Program-made: the position numbers and the translations under genes
The notes under the pieces: model-generated
The model's input: the letters and a program-made list of their open reading frames with translations, nothing else
Told to the model about the DNA's origin: nothing
The model's database searches: none
Part shown: positions 13,001 to 20,674 of the stretch, piece by piece
Position numbering within the stretch: the first letter of the stretch is position 1
Layout: every line of letters begins with the position of its first letter
IMG/VR virus record: IMGVR_UViG_3300013372_003870
Span: 1-38,937 of that record
Source: a virus
DNA length: 38,937 nt
Reading direction: 5' to 3' (one strand)

Positions 13001-13357
13001 TTATATTTCTGGGCTGAAGAAACCAAGTGCACCCTTACATGGCTTAAATTCGCACGGTTTGCTATCTACTAAAACAAAGCCGAATTCTCCACTGAACCAT
13101 TCTGACTTGTCATCTGTGACGCAATCAACAAGGTAGGATGTGCCCACTATTCCTCCCTTTTTGAATTCCTTCTTTTCTGGCATCTGTATGTGAGGGAAAA
13201 GCTTCTTCACTAGGATATATCCATCCTCATCAAATTTCTTTGAGGCATGGATATAAAGCTCTCCCCTGTAGCGCGTTCCCCATGTCCGGTTTTCAATATC
13301 TTTGTGGCCGTTTACAATGAGCCAGGCCCATGGCTGCATAATGGATAGTGCTTTCAT
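13001..13357 (-). CDS. ASCH-domain protein
   Basis: A 118-residue protein with a clear ASCH pattern: MKALSIMQPWAWLIVNGHKD, IENRTWGTRYRGELYIHASKK, IVGTSYLVDCV and CKGALGFF. ASCH domains have a PUA-like fold that binds RNA or modified bases, and some members hydrolyse acetylated nucleosides. It ends 3 nt from the tRNA gene on the opposite strand and is the last gene of the second minus operon. A second, more divergent ASCH/PUA-like gene heads the first operon (2476-3285). Confidence 0.85.
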   Translation of the reverse strand: MKALSIMQPWAWLIVNGHKDIENRTWGTRYRGELYIHASKKFDEDGYILVKKLFPHIQMPEKKEFKKGGIVGTSYLVDCVTDDKSEWFSGEFGFVLVDSKPCEFKPCKGALGFFSPEI

Positions 13358-13364
13358 ATTTACC

Positions 13365-13490
13365 CTATGAATTATGTTTTAGAATTCTCTGTGCTTTTAT
13401 TTTTTTGGCCACATGTTCGCATATATAGAGCGTTGATAAAATGTTGGATGCTACCATGCTCCAGAAGATCATTTGCGCGATGAATATCAT
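13365..13490 (-). CDS. 41-residue membrane protein
   Basis: It reads MIFIAQMIFWSMVASNILS with one span over about residues 2-24, then a basic tail (VAKKIKAQRILKHNS). Its ATG overlaps the upstream stop (ATGA), so it is translationally coupled. Function unknown. Confidence 0.5.
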   Translation of the reverse strand: MIFIAQMIFWSMVASNILSTLYICEHVAKKIKAQRILKHNS

Positions 13491-13618
13491 GCCGCACTCC
13501 TCTCTTGTTGCTCCATCTTCTCTAATTCCCGAAGAAGCCCTGCTGCGTGGAGCGTCCTCCAGTCAATCTTATTAATCTGTGGGGTTTTGGTCGTCGGTGC
13601 TGATAGTTGGATAACCAT
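13487..13618 (-). CDS. 43-residue hypothetical protein
   Basis: It starts with ATG after AAAGGAAC and reads MVIQLSAPTTKTPQINKIDW, then a helical LHAAGLLRELEKMEQQERSAA. It overlaps the next gene by ATGA. The longer plus-strand ORF across the same DNA is rejected as a shadow. Function unknown. Confidence 0.5.
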   Translation of the reverse strand: MVIQLSAPTTKTPQINKIDWRTLHAAGLLRELEKMEQQERSAA

Positions 13619-13642
13619 ACTGGTGTTCCTTTGTGTGGTTAA

Positions 13643-13666
13643 GGAGGGCCTTATACAAGGCCCCCC
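13643..13666 (-). terminator. Strong intercistronic hairpin
   Basis: GGAGGGCCTT (13643-13652) pairs with AAGGCCCCCC (13657-13666) at 9 of 10 positions around a 4-nt loop. It lies 16 nt after the stop of the 64-residue gene, read on the minus strand. There is no U-tract, so it may be an attenuator or RNA-stability hairpin rather than a full terminator. Confidence 0.45.
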
Positions 13667-13681
13667 AGAAGATAAAGTACA

Positions 13682-13876
13682 TTAGCGCGGCCTGCATACA
13701 TGAGTTTCCATATGGTTGTTGTATGCCGCCTTCTGTGCCTTCCTGCATAGGACTTGCATATCATCATCAGACGCATCAAGTATCATCGAAACGCTGCACT
13801 GCAATTCTTTAGCAACCAGATGCACGGTTCCACCCTGCCACCCAAGGACAAAGCACAATATCTGCGTATTAGTCAT
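13682..13876 (-). CDS. 64-residue hypothetical protein
   Basis: The pattern TQILCFVLGWQGGTVHLVAKEL followed by CSVSMILDASDDDM is compatible with a small helical HTH-like fold (GWQGGT..LVAKEL..S...IL), but this is weak. It overlaps the upstream gene by 8 nt. Function uncertain. Confidence 0.5.
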   Translation of the reverse strand: MTNTQILCFVLGWQGGTVHLVAKELQCSVSMILDASDDDMQVLCRKAQKAAYNNHMETHVCRPR

Positions 13877-14210
13877 TAGCTGCCTCCGTTAGCTGGTTCT
13901 TTTCACACGCCATTAACACATAGCCTGTATACCGCGCCTGCGCGTTGAAGCGCTCAATGCTAAACTCTGGATCGTCATAGATGGCCATAGCAATATCTTC
14001 TTCCATCCCCGTATTGATATTCAGCGAGACGGCTGCGTTGATTAGCCAGTAGTAGGATGATGTGCTTTTGAGTTTATTTACCTCCTTTTCTTCTCCTGAT
14101 GGTTTTTTGCAAAAATCACGGACAGCTTTAAACGTATAGTATGGAGAAACCTCCATTAGGGCTTTCACTGTATCGTGTATGCTTTTGGTTGTTTTTTCAT
14201 CGTTATGCAT
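13869..14210 (-). CDS. 113-residue hypothetical protein
   Basis: I start at the ATG at 14210 with AGGAAC upstream; a TTG at 14225 is the other option. It is a mostly helical soluble protein (IHDTVKALMEVSPYYTF, INAAVSLNINTGMEEDI, FNAQARYTGYVLMA). No family recognised. Its start is almost abutting the stop of the gene before it. Confidence 0.55.
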   Translation of the reverse strand: MHNDEKTTKSIHDTVKALMEVSPYYTFKAVRDFCKKPSGEEKEVNKLKSTSSYYWLINAAVSLNINTGMEEDIAMAIYDDPEFSIERFNAQARYTGYVLMACEKNQLTEAAND

Positions 14211-14211
14211 T

Positions 14212-14466
14212 TTAGTTCCTTTCAAAATCTTGAAGCTCGTTCATTGCTTTGGATTTCTCAGACTCTTCTCTCGCTGACATAATCGTGTATTGCTCTGCCT
14301 CTGAAATTAATTCAGGTTGCCCGGAGAGGAATGCTATCTTATCTCCATGGTGCCAGCCCCAGAGGTATATGGTTAGGCTCCAGGCTGTTATTCTGAACAA
14401 CGCCCATACACCCTTCGTATATCCTATGGCATGTGATGCCTGTTCGGTAGTGATGCGATTAAACAT
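14212..14466 (-). CDS. 84-residue membrane-anchored hypothetical protein
   Basis: The moderately hydrophobic segment GVWALFRITAWSLTIYLWGW (about 19-38) is probably a single span. A polar helical C-terminus follows (EEQ..MSAREESEKSKAMNEL region). The ATG is preceded by AGGGGATC. Function unknown. Confidence 0.5.
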   Translation of the reverse strand: MFNRITTEQASHAIGYTKGVWALFRITAWSLTIYLWGWHHGDKIAFLSGQPELISEAEQYTIMSAREESEKSKAMNELQDFERN

Positions 14467-14483
14467 TTTGATCCCCTGTTTTG

Positions 14484-14582
14484 TTAGTCATTATTTTTTG
14501 TGCTTGCTGGGTCATAGAGCAACCCAACAATACAAGCGATTAGCGCTAGCCCCACCTAGAAAATAAATGATGTGATAGACAT
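14484..14582 (-). pseudogene. Small membrane-protein ORF interrupted by an amber codon
   Basis: After AAGGAGAG the ATG at 14582 reads MSITSFIF, then TAG, then in frame VGLALIACIVGLLYDPASTK to a stop at 14484. The part after the TAG is a typical membrane span, and the ribosome site is strong. So either an amber mutation broke the gene, or translation starts at the GTG just after the TAG. Many genes here end in TAG, so general recoding is unlikely. Confidence 0.45.
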
Positions 14583-14596
14583 TTTGACTTCTCTCC

Positions 14597-14794
14597 TTAA
14601 CTTTCTATGAAATAGGTGCCTTCCAATGTGGTGCGCCAATATCCATTCTTTATTTTTGGTGGTTTTTTAGATAAGTAGTATCCATCCGCTTTTGATGTGA
14701 TGAATATTTCTGTTATTTCGTTTGATATATACACTTTTGCGCAATGGATCGCTCCAGCCAAAGATCGTGCATTTGCTTTGCTTTGGTTTTGCAT
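14597..14794 (-). CDS. 65-residue hypothetical protein
   Basis: The ATG follows GGAGAAATAGA. It reads MQNQSKANARSLAGAIHCAK and then probable beta strands (VYISNEITEIFITS, GYYLSKKPPKI, GYWRTTLEGTYFI). Small soluble protein; no family recognised. Its start lies 1 nt after the upstream stop. Confidence 0.5.
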   Translation of the reverse strand: MQNQSKANARSLAGAIHCAKVYISNEITEIFITSKADGYYLSKKPPKIKNGYWRTTLEGTYFIES

Positions 14795-14795
14795 T

Positions 14796-14972
14796 CTATT
14801 TCTCCTCTGGTTTTTGAAGGCTATCCCACACTTTATCGTCGATCATTGTTAAGATAGAGTTAATCAGGCCGTCGATTTGGCTGTATAATTCGCACGGGAA
14901 CAAAATTTCTTTTTGTGCATCATCCAGCGCGTTGACGGCTTTCTTTAGATAGTATTCCATATCCTTATCCAT
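14796..14972 (-). CDS. 58-residue helical hypothetical protein
   Basis: It reads MDKDMEYYLKKAVNALDDA and later ELYSQIDGLINSILTMIDD, helical throughout and acidic. GGAGTAATGTC provides the ribosome site 5 nt beyond the upstream stop. Function unknown. Confidence 0.5.
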   Translation of the reverse strand: MDKDMEYYLKKAVNALDDAQKEILFPCELYSQIDGLINSILTMIDDKVWDSLQKPEEK

Positions 14973-14976
14973 GACA

Positions 14977-15114
14977 TTACTCCTCTGTTAAAAATGCTGT
15001 GTAGAGTGGTTTCTCTTGTGTTTCTGGTAATGGGGTTAGCTCTAACTTCTGTTCAAAAATCTCTTCAAACTTTTTTTCAAATTGCTTGGTGCGGATAGAT
15101 ATGATGCGATGCAT
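14977..15114 (-). CDS. 45-residue hypothetical protein
   Basis: It reads MHRIISIRTKQFEKKFEEIF then a Pro-rich TPLPETQEKPLYTAF tail. It is the second gene of operon 2. The upstream sequence TTAAAGGTTATCAAA gives a moderate ribosome site. Function unknown. Confidence 0.45.
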   Translation of the reverse strand: MHRIISIRTKQFEKKFEEIFEQKLELTPLPETQEKPLYTAFLTEE

Positions 15115-15135
15115 TTTGATAACCTTTAACAGAAT

Positions 15136-15324
15136 TTAGACGGCAACCTCTTCAACCACGATCATGCGCTTTGATTCTAGCGTTGTGAGGCCAGCGGCAC
15201 GGCAATAAATGTTTTTAGCTTCCTTCACTGTTGTTGCCTCCACTGTCTGGAAATACCCCCAGCCGTTCCTAACACCAACGTTGTATAGTTTTTTAGCCTG
15301 TTCCATGGGTTGATTGGGCATCTT
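15136..15324 (-). CDS. 62-residue hypothetical protein, first gene of early operon 2
   Basis: I use the ATG at 15324, which has CAGGAG 7 nt upstream; the frame is open to 15378 but that part overlaps the promoter. It reads MEQAKKLYNVGVRNGWGYFQ then VEATTVKEAKNIY, with a beta-alpha look. No family recognised. Confidence 0.55.
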   Translation of the reverse strand, partial: KMPNQPMEQAKKLYNVGVRNGWGYFQTVEATTVKEAKNIYCRAAGLTTLESKRMIVVEEVAV

Positions 15325-15357
15325 GTTGCTCCTGCTGTTGTGTGACGGAATAAGGGT

Positions 15358-15386
15358 AGTGTAATTGAATTTTTTCAATAGATCAA
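15358..15386 (-). promoter_or_regulatory. Early promoter with TTGA-N14-TCAA operator (operon 2)
   Basis: Minus strand: -35 TTGATC (15381-15386), a 17-nt spacer, and -10 TACACT (15358-15363). The TTGA-N14-TCAA element at 15365-15386 overlaps the -35 just as at 3338-3359, and the inner T-run is nearly the same. Shared spacing and sequence suggest one regulator controls both early operons. Confidence 0.55.
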
Positions 15387-15488
15387 CTTATTTTTATGTC
15401 TCTTTATCGTGTGCGCTAACATACTAATTCTTGTATCATATAGATATTTAGGCCATATTAGTGGTATTAGGTGCCTGTAGGAGGGGTT

Positions 15489-16007
15489 ATGGCTAAAGGT
15501 GTGAATAAACTCAAAACCGCATGTATTCCTTCTGATTTAGGGTCTAATGAAGTGGCTGAAAAAACTCTCTCCGTGGTAGGAAGGTCGGTAGAGGGGAAAA
15601 AACAGCGGCGTATCCTCGTGCAGGTGCCTATTGACTACTACTACCATATGTCTCGTGGAGGCATTACAAAGCCACAGTGGGAGGCGGGGAATAAAATATA
15701 CTCTCTGTATGAGCGTGCAGCATTCCGTAGTAGTGGCACAGCTAACTTGTCTGGTGTTTTTGTACAGAGGGCAGGTGGAGACAAAAACAGGTCTGAGTCT
15801 CAGTATATAGCATATGAAGCATTCTATGAGGCTCTGGATGCTCTTGGTAAAGGGTCTGTAGCCAGGGAAATAATACTCAAGGTGTGTTGTGAGGGTTTTT
15901 TCTTAGTTGACCTAAAAGTGCCGTACTACAAGAGTAGCAACCAGCTTATGCCACGCTTGTGTGAAGCATTGGATATTTTAGTGGGCCATTTTGGCATAAA
16001 AATTTAA
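15489..16007 (+). CDS. DUF6456-like protein, possible late regulator
   Basis: A 172-residue protein from the ATG at 15489, chosen for its strong GTAGGAGGGG site (an upstream GTG at 15471 is less likely). The C-terminal half follows the DUF6456 pattern: ITKPQWEAGNKIYSLYERA, YIAYEAFYEALDALG, then EIILKVCCEGFFLVDL and RLCEALDILVGHFGI. DUF6456 occurs mainly in alphaproteobacteria, often with DNA-binding parts. It sits just before the late promoter and terminase, so a regulatory role is reasonable but unproven. Confidence 0.6.
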   Translation: MAKGVNKLKTACIPSDLGSNEVAEKTLSVVGRSVEGKKQRRILVQVPIDYYYHMSRGGITKPQWEAGNKIYSLYERAAFRSSGTANLSGVFVQRAGGDKNRSESQYIAYEAFYEALDALGKGSVAREIILKVCCEGFFLVDLKVPYYKSSNQLMPRLCEALDILVGHFGIKI

Positions 16008-16015
16008 ATAAATAT

Positions 16016-16043
16016 TTGACGCAGATTAATTCATAGGTATTAT
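16016..16043 (+). promoter_or_regulatory. Late promoter upstream of terminase genes
   Basis: TTGACG (16016-16021), a 16-nt spacer and TATTAT (16038-16043) are each one base from consensus. It lies 45 nt before the small terminase start and probably drives the head and tail genes. Confidence 0.6.
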
Positions 16044-16088
16044 TGTGATTAGAGTGGGTAAACCAGCTAAAGCCTGAGCGGCGTTTCT

Positions 16089-16676
16089 ATGACGAGTCAC
16101 CCGCGATTTACTGCATTTTACGATCATTGTTTCGAGATTTATAAATCTCATGGTGTGAAGCGCACCATTAAAGGCGCGTGGCAGGCCGCTAAGCAGTGCC
16201 TACCCCCTGGGGTTGAAGCCGCTACTTATCCTGCGACACAGAGCCATGCTACCTGCTATGATTGGGTTGCGCGTGCGGAGAGAGAGCGCGGTGAGATGAT
16301 TCCTTCGGAGTTTAAAAACTCCAAGGCTATTGAGATGATTACCGATAAGGAGCTTAAGAAATTCTCTCCGGCTGAGACGCTGCATCGTATTAGCTGCCTT
16401 CTCTCCAAACGTATTATGGATTGGGCTGTGGCTGAGAGCGGGCAGACGGCACATATTCAATGCAGCGTGGATGCGAAGCACCTGGCCAAGGTGATGCTGG
16501 ACTGCATGAGTAAGAAAATCGTGATGGAGGGTGGTGTGTCTGACCGTACTGCGGAGGAAACCACACTCAACATCAAAGAGGTGAAGGAAGAGGCAGAGAA
16601 GCGTGCAGTGCAGTTTCTCAAGCTCGCAGCGGAGAGCCGTAGCAAACAAGTCACCGTAACCGATGTGAGAGCGTAG
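16089..16676 (+). CDS. terS: Terminase small subunit (likely)
   Basis: A 195-residue protein immediately upstream of the large terminase gene. The N-terminal region (FEIYKSHGVKRTIKGAWQAAK, HATCYDWVARAER) looks like a helix-turn-helix for DNA recognition, and the C-terminal half is helical (VKEEAEKRAVQFLKLA), fitting oligomerisation. Small terminases bind the packaging site and load the large subunit. Sequence conservation in this family is low, so position carries much of the call. Confidence 0.7.
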   Translation: MTSHPRFTAFYDHCFEIYKSHGVKRTIKGAWQAAKQCLPPGVEAATYPATQSHATCYDWVARAERERGEMIPSEFKNSKAIEMITDKELKKFSPAETLHRISCLLSKRIMDWAVAESGQTAHIQCSVDAKHLAKVMLDCMSKKIVMEGGVSDRTAEETTLNIKEVKEEAEKRAVQFLKLAAESRSKQVTVTDVRA

Positions 16677-16679
16677 CCC

Positions 16680-18233
16680 ATGCAATGGCACTCCATGACG
16701 ATGGAGGAAGCGATTGCTTTCTATAGTGAGGCAGAGAGTGCAGAGGATGGAGAGGTTCGCCGTAGTGTGCGTGCCACACTTGGGAGGAACGATCTCTTTT
16801 ATCTCGGTGTTTATATCTGCGGGAGAAAAGACTTAATACACCCATGGCTCTATGAGCGCATCAGGGAGGTAGAATCTAACCCTAATGGCTATCTGGACCT
16901 TTGGGCGCGGGACCATTACAAAAGCACAATCATCACGTTCCTTTTAACCATTCAGGACGTTCTGAACGATCCGAATACGACCATTGCAATCTTCTCCCAC
17001 ACGCAGGAGATAGCAGCGGCCTTCTTGAGACAAATTAAGCAAGAGTTTGAAACGAACAGTGACCTGAAATATCTCTACCCAGATGTGCTTTACGAACACC
17101 CTGCGGTCCAGTCCCCTAAATGGAGCGAGAAAGAGGGGCTTGTTGTTAAGCGAAGCAACAACCCTAAGGAGGCCACAATCGAAGCGTGGGGGGTTGTGAA
17201 GGGGCAACCAACGTCACGGCACTTTAAAAAACGTATCTACGATGATCTTGTGACCATTGAGAGCGTCTCAGGGCCTGAAGCGATTGCAAAGACAACCGCT
17301 TGCTTCCGGATGAGCGATAACCTAGGGTCAGAGGGTGGAATTGTGCGGATGGTAGGCACAAGGTACAATTTGTTTGATACCTACCACGACATAATCAAGG
17401 CCGGAACGATTAAACCAAGGATACACGCGGCCACAAGCGATGGTACGGATGACTGTACCAAAGCCGTGTTTATGACACCTGCACGTCTTACCGAGAAGCG
17501 TAGGGACCAAGGTGCATTCATCTTTCATTGCCAGATGCTCCAGAATCCACGGGCGGATGCGAGCGTTGGCTTCCAGGATGCGCACTTAAGATATTGGGAG
17601 CCTATCCACTACAAGAACCTTTCTATCTGCATTATCGTGGATCCCGCTTCCGGAAAACTGCGAAAGAAGAATGACTACACGGCTATGTGGGTTCTTGGCC
17701 GTGGTGGCGATGGTAATTGGTACATCATTGACCTTATTCGTGACCGTCTAAGCCTTCCTAAGCGTGTGCGGATGGTGATGCATCTACACCGTACCTATAG
17801 GCCAGCACCGGCCTGTGTGTTCTATGAGCAGACAGGAATGAGTGCGGATATAGAGGCCATAAAGATGGTGCAGGAACAGGAAAACTACAGATTCGATATA
17901 ACACCTGTAACTCCTCGCGGGATTCCAAAGCCTCAACGTATTGAGAGGCTGATACCGCTGTACGAGCAAGGAAGAATTTACCAGCCACGCTCAATCATAC
18001 ATCATGATTGGGAAGGTAAGGCTGTCAACACCATACAAGAGTTTGTGACTGAGGAATATCTTGCTTACCCTGTCCTCGCCCATGATGACGGGCTGGATGC
18101 TCTCTCCTACATCGAGGACGAGGATGTGAAAAAGTTAGTTCCTATTCCTAAAAGTAATTCTGAAAAAGGTGAGTTTGCGCTACGGCAACTCCAGAAGCTC
18201 GCACGCCGTGACCGGCACAAAGTAGTAGCTTAA
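16680..18233 (+). CDS. terL: Terminase large subunit (packaging ATPase/nuclease)
   Basis: A 517-residue motor. The N-terminal ATPase shows a divergent Walker A RDHYKST (77-83) and Walker B-like RIYDDLV (185-191). The C-terminal RNase-H-fold nuclease shows IIVDPASG (D321), FYEQTG (E383) and AHDDGLDALSY (D469/D470/D473). It pumps DNA into the procapsid through the portal and cuts concatemers. It follows the small subunit by 3 nt. The YK-ST form of the P-loop (no Gly before Lys) recurs in this terminase group. Confidence 0.95.
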   Translation: MQWHSMTMEEAIAFYSEAESAEDGEVRRSVRATLGRNDLFYLGVYICGRKDLIHPWLYERIREVESNPNGYLDLWARDHYKSTIITFLLTIQDVLNDPNTTIAIFSHTQEIAAAFLRQIKQEFETNSDLKYLYPDVLYEHPAVQSPKWSEKEGLVVKRSNNPKEATIEAWGVVKGQPTSRHFKKRIYDDLVTIESVSGPEAIAKTTACFRMSDNLGSEGGIVRMVGTRYNLFDTYHDIIKAGTIKPRIHAATSDGTDDCTKAVFMTPARLTEKRRDQGAFIFHCQMLQNPRADASVGFQDAHLRYWEPIHYKNLSICIIVDPASGKLRKKNDYTAMWVLGRGGDGNWYIIDLIRDRLSLPKRVRMVMHLHRTYRPAPACVFYEQTGMSADIEAIKMVQEQENYRFDITPVTPRGIPKPQRIERLIPLYEQGRIYQPRSIIHHDWEGKAVNTIQEFVTEEYLAYPVLAHDDGLDALSYIEDEDVKKLVPIPKSNSEKGEFALRQLQKLARRDRHKVVA

Positions 18234-18247
18234 ATCAAAAGGTCTTC

Positions 18248-20305
18248 ATGCCTGAGAATATTACGCGGGATATGCTCTCCCTTGCAAAAGGGTTTGAGGT
18301 TATTGAAGCACAGATGGATCGTTGGAGACGCGCATCTGAAGCACACGAAACATGGTCAGAGCTTGCGGCGCTGTGCGTGCAATTTTTTGAGGGACAACAG
18401 TGGAGTCCACAGGAGCGTGCGAAGCTAGCGGATGAAGGCCGTCCGTGCATTACCAAAAACAAGATTGCCCCGATAGTGAGATTGCTACTGGGGTATTTTA
18501 GGCAAAACCGCTACGACAGCGTTGTAAAGCCAGGGAATGATGGTAGGGGAACGCAGGAGATTGCTGATACCCTTACCTCCGTCCTTAAGCAGATTGCAGA
18601 GTCTAATCAATCTGATTGGGTTGATTCTCAGGTTATGCAGGATGGATTGCAGACTGGGCGCGGGTTCTGGGATGTGCGTTTAGATTTCTCTAAAAACTAT
18701 CTCGGTACAGTGAAAAGCACCTGCCTGGATCCGTTCAGTGTGTACATTGATCCTGAGGGAGACTCTTACGACTCTGACGAATGGCAGTTTGCAATCGTCA
18801 ACCGCTGGATGTCTCCAGCCGATATATTCCTGTTATACGGGGAGCGCGGGCTAAGCGAGGTTAATGGTCTTGGTACAAATGTACCCATTACCACAGCAGA
18901 ATACATGAACAACTCTGGCTCTATGAATGACTTCTCGCCAGGGAGATATTTTGCACAGACAGAATCATACTTCGACGATGGATCCAGTGCCATACGGCTA
19001 TACAGTAGCCCGTCTGACCATATCAATCGCTTCCGTAAGCTGGTGCGGGTTCTAGATTGCCAGCATCGTCTACTGAAGCGCTGCCGGTATTTCGTGGACC
19101 TGTCTACTGGACAGGAGAAGATGATTCCCGAAGATTGGCCACGGGAGAAGATAGGTAGGGTTGCTGAGTGGGCGCGTGCTAAAGGGCTTCCTATCGTGCC
19201 TCAGGAGAGCCTTAGAAAGGTAGTGCGCTGGACTGTAACGGCTGGGGACCGTGTGCTGCATGACGAATGGAGTCCGTACGACTTTATTACTATCAACCCG
19301 TATTTCCCCTACTTTCGGCGCGGTAAAACTCGCGGAATGATTGAGGATTTATTGGATCCACAACGGGAGATTAATAAACGCTCGGCTGCGCAGCTTCATA
19401 TCATTATGAGTGCCGCAAATTCTGGGTGGATGTATGAAGATGGTTCGCTATCCGAGGATATGGAAGAGGCGCTTGAAAGCCATGGTGCTACTCCAGGGAT
19501 CCATATTAAATATCTTCCAGGCCGTCCAGAACCGCGTAGGATTGAGCCTGGCGCTCCTCCTATGGCAATGGAGCGTCTCATTCAGCAAGGGGAGTCTGAC
19601 CTTAAGGAAATCAGTGGTATCAACGATTCTGCACTTGGATCCCTGGATAGGGTCCAGTCTGGGCGGGCAATTCAAGCCAGACAGCAGCAATCTATTATCG
19701 GTGCAGAAATCTACTTCGATAACTTCGCTCGCTCTAAAGAGCTTAAGTGCCGCAAGGAATTGAGTATCGTGCAGGCATACTACACTGAACCCCGTATTAT
19801 TCGGGTGCGCTCTGGTGAGGGTGGGCAGGACCAGCAAACTGAAATTAACCGCGTGAATGCGGCTGGAGAGATTATCAACAATGTGACTTACGGGACCTAC
19901 GATGTTGCGATTGACGCAACACCAATTAGTTCCACCTTCATGCAAGGTCAATTCCAAGAGGCGATGGATCTACTCGAACAGGGTGTTCCAATTCCGCCTG
20001 ACATATTGATTGATCTTTCCTCCATGCCGAATAAAGAGCGCATTAAGCAACGTATTGATGAACAGAGATTAATAGACGAATCGAATAAACGGCTAGAGTC
20101 CCTGGGGATGCGTGCACAAGCGGGTGTACCAATGGGTCAACCTGTCCCCCCTGTGGCTGTTGATTCAGGGCCTTCTGCCGTTGTTGTCCCGTCAGCGCCT
20201 CAGATGCCCATGCAGGGGCCTGTATCTGGCCCTACAGTGCCACAGCCAGCACAAGAGGCTATGGTAGCACCTCTTCCCCCTCTCGAAGCCACAGCAACCA
20301 TTTAA
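18248..20305 (+). CDS. Portal protein (P22-like)
   Basis: A 685-residue protein, length like P22 portal. It has an N-terminal helical part with FEGQQWS and IAPIVRLLLGYFRQNRYD, then LDPQREINKRSAAQLHII, ISGINDSALGSLDRVQSGRAIQAR, and a Gln/Pro-rich tail from about 620 on. The family forms the dodecameric ring for DNA passage at one capsid vertex. It follows terL by 14 nt. Confidence 0.9.
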   Translation: MPENITRDMLSLAKGFEVIEAQMDRWRRASEAHETWSELAALCVQFFEGQQWSPQERAKLADEGRPCITKNKIAPIVRLLLGYFRQNRYDSVVKPGNDGRGTQEIADTLTSVLKQIAESNQSDWVDSQVMQDGLQTGRGFWDVRLDFSKNYLGTVKSTCLDPFSVYIDPEGDSYDSDEWQFAIVNRWMSPADIFLLYGERGLSEVNGLGTNVPITTAEYMNNSGSMNDFSPGRYFAQTESYFDDGSSAIRLYSSPSDHINRFRKLVRVLDCQHRLLKRCRYFVDLSTGQEKMIPEDWPREKIGRVAEWARAKGLPIVPQESLRKVVRWTVTAGDRVLHDEWSPYDFITINPYFPYFRRGKTRGMIEDLLDPQREINKRSAAQLHIIMSAANSGWMYEDGSLSEDMEEALESHGATPGIHIKYLPGRPEPRRIEPGAPPMAMERLIQQGESDLKEISGINDSALGSLDRVQSGRAIQARQQQSIIGAEIYFDNFARSKELKCRKELSIVQAYYTEPRIIRVRSGEGGQDQQTEINRVNAAGEIINNVTYGTYDVAIDATPISSTFMQGQFQEAMDLLEQGVPIPPDILIDLSSMPNKERIKQRIDEQRLIDESNKRLESLGMRAQAGVPMGQPVPPVAVDSGPSAVVVPSAPQMPMQGPVSGPTVPQPAQEAMVAPLPPLEATATI

Positions 20306-20314
20306 GGGTACATT

Positions 20315-20674
20315 ATGTCGATCTCTTTACCGCAAACGCGATGCATCGGTGATGCAGGCACTTCTATCCCGGTGAAATATGCAGCAATTAGCGCGGCTAG
20401 CAGTGGAGATAACACGCTGGTTGCGGCGGTAACGGCTAAAAAGATTCTTGTCCTGAATACGCAAATTATCTGTGCTGACATTGTAAGCGTCACATTCAAG
20501 AGTGGAGCGTCTACGTCTTTGACGGGAGCTATGAGCTTTGCCGCTAAGGGTGGGATGGTGCTTCCTTTTGTTGCCTCAGGGCATTTTGTAACTGCGGCTG
20601 GTGAGGCGTTGGTTATGGGGCTTAGTTCCGCTGTGCAGGTTTCTGGATCATTGGCCTATATTGAGGTTGATTAA
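20315..20674 (+). CDS. Head-associated small structural protein
   Basis: A 119-residue beta-rich protein. The C-terminal half (VSVTFKSGASTSLTGAMSFA, then GMVLPFVASGHF, AAGEALVMGLSSAVQVSGSL) follows a pattern often seen in small phage head proteins (V.FKSG.T.LTG.......G...P....G.F.T..GEAL). It is likely a decoration or minor head protein. Its stop overlaps the next start. Confidence 0.55.
   Translation: MSISLPQTRCIGDAGTSIPVKYAAISAASSGDNTLVAAVTAKKILVLNTQIICADIVSVTFKSGASTSLTGAMSFAAKGGMVLPFVASGHFVTAAGEALVMGLSSAVQVSGSLAYIEVD

Noticed and set aside
13473-13685. Plus-strand 70-codon ORF
   Set aside because: It overlaps two coupled small genes and a hairpin on the minus strand and has no ribosome site.
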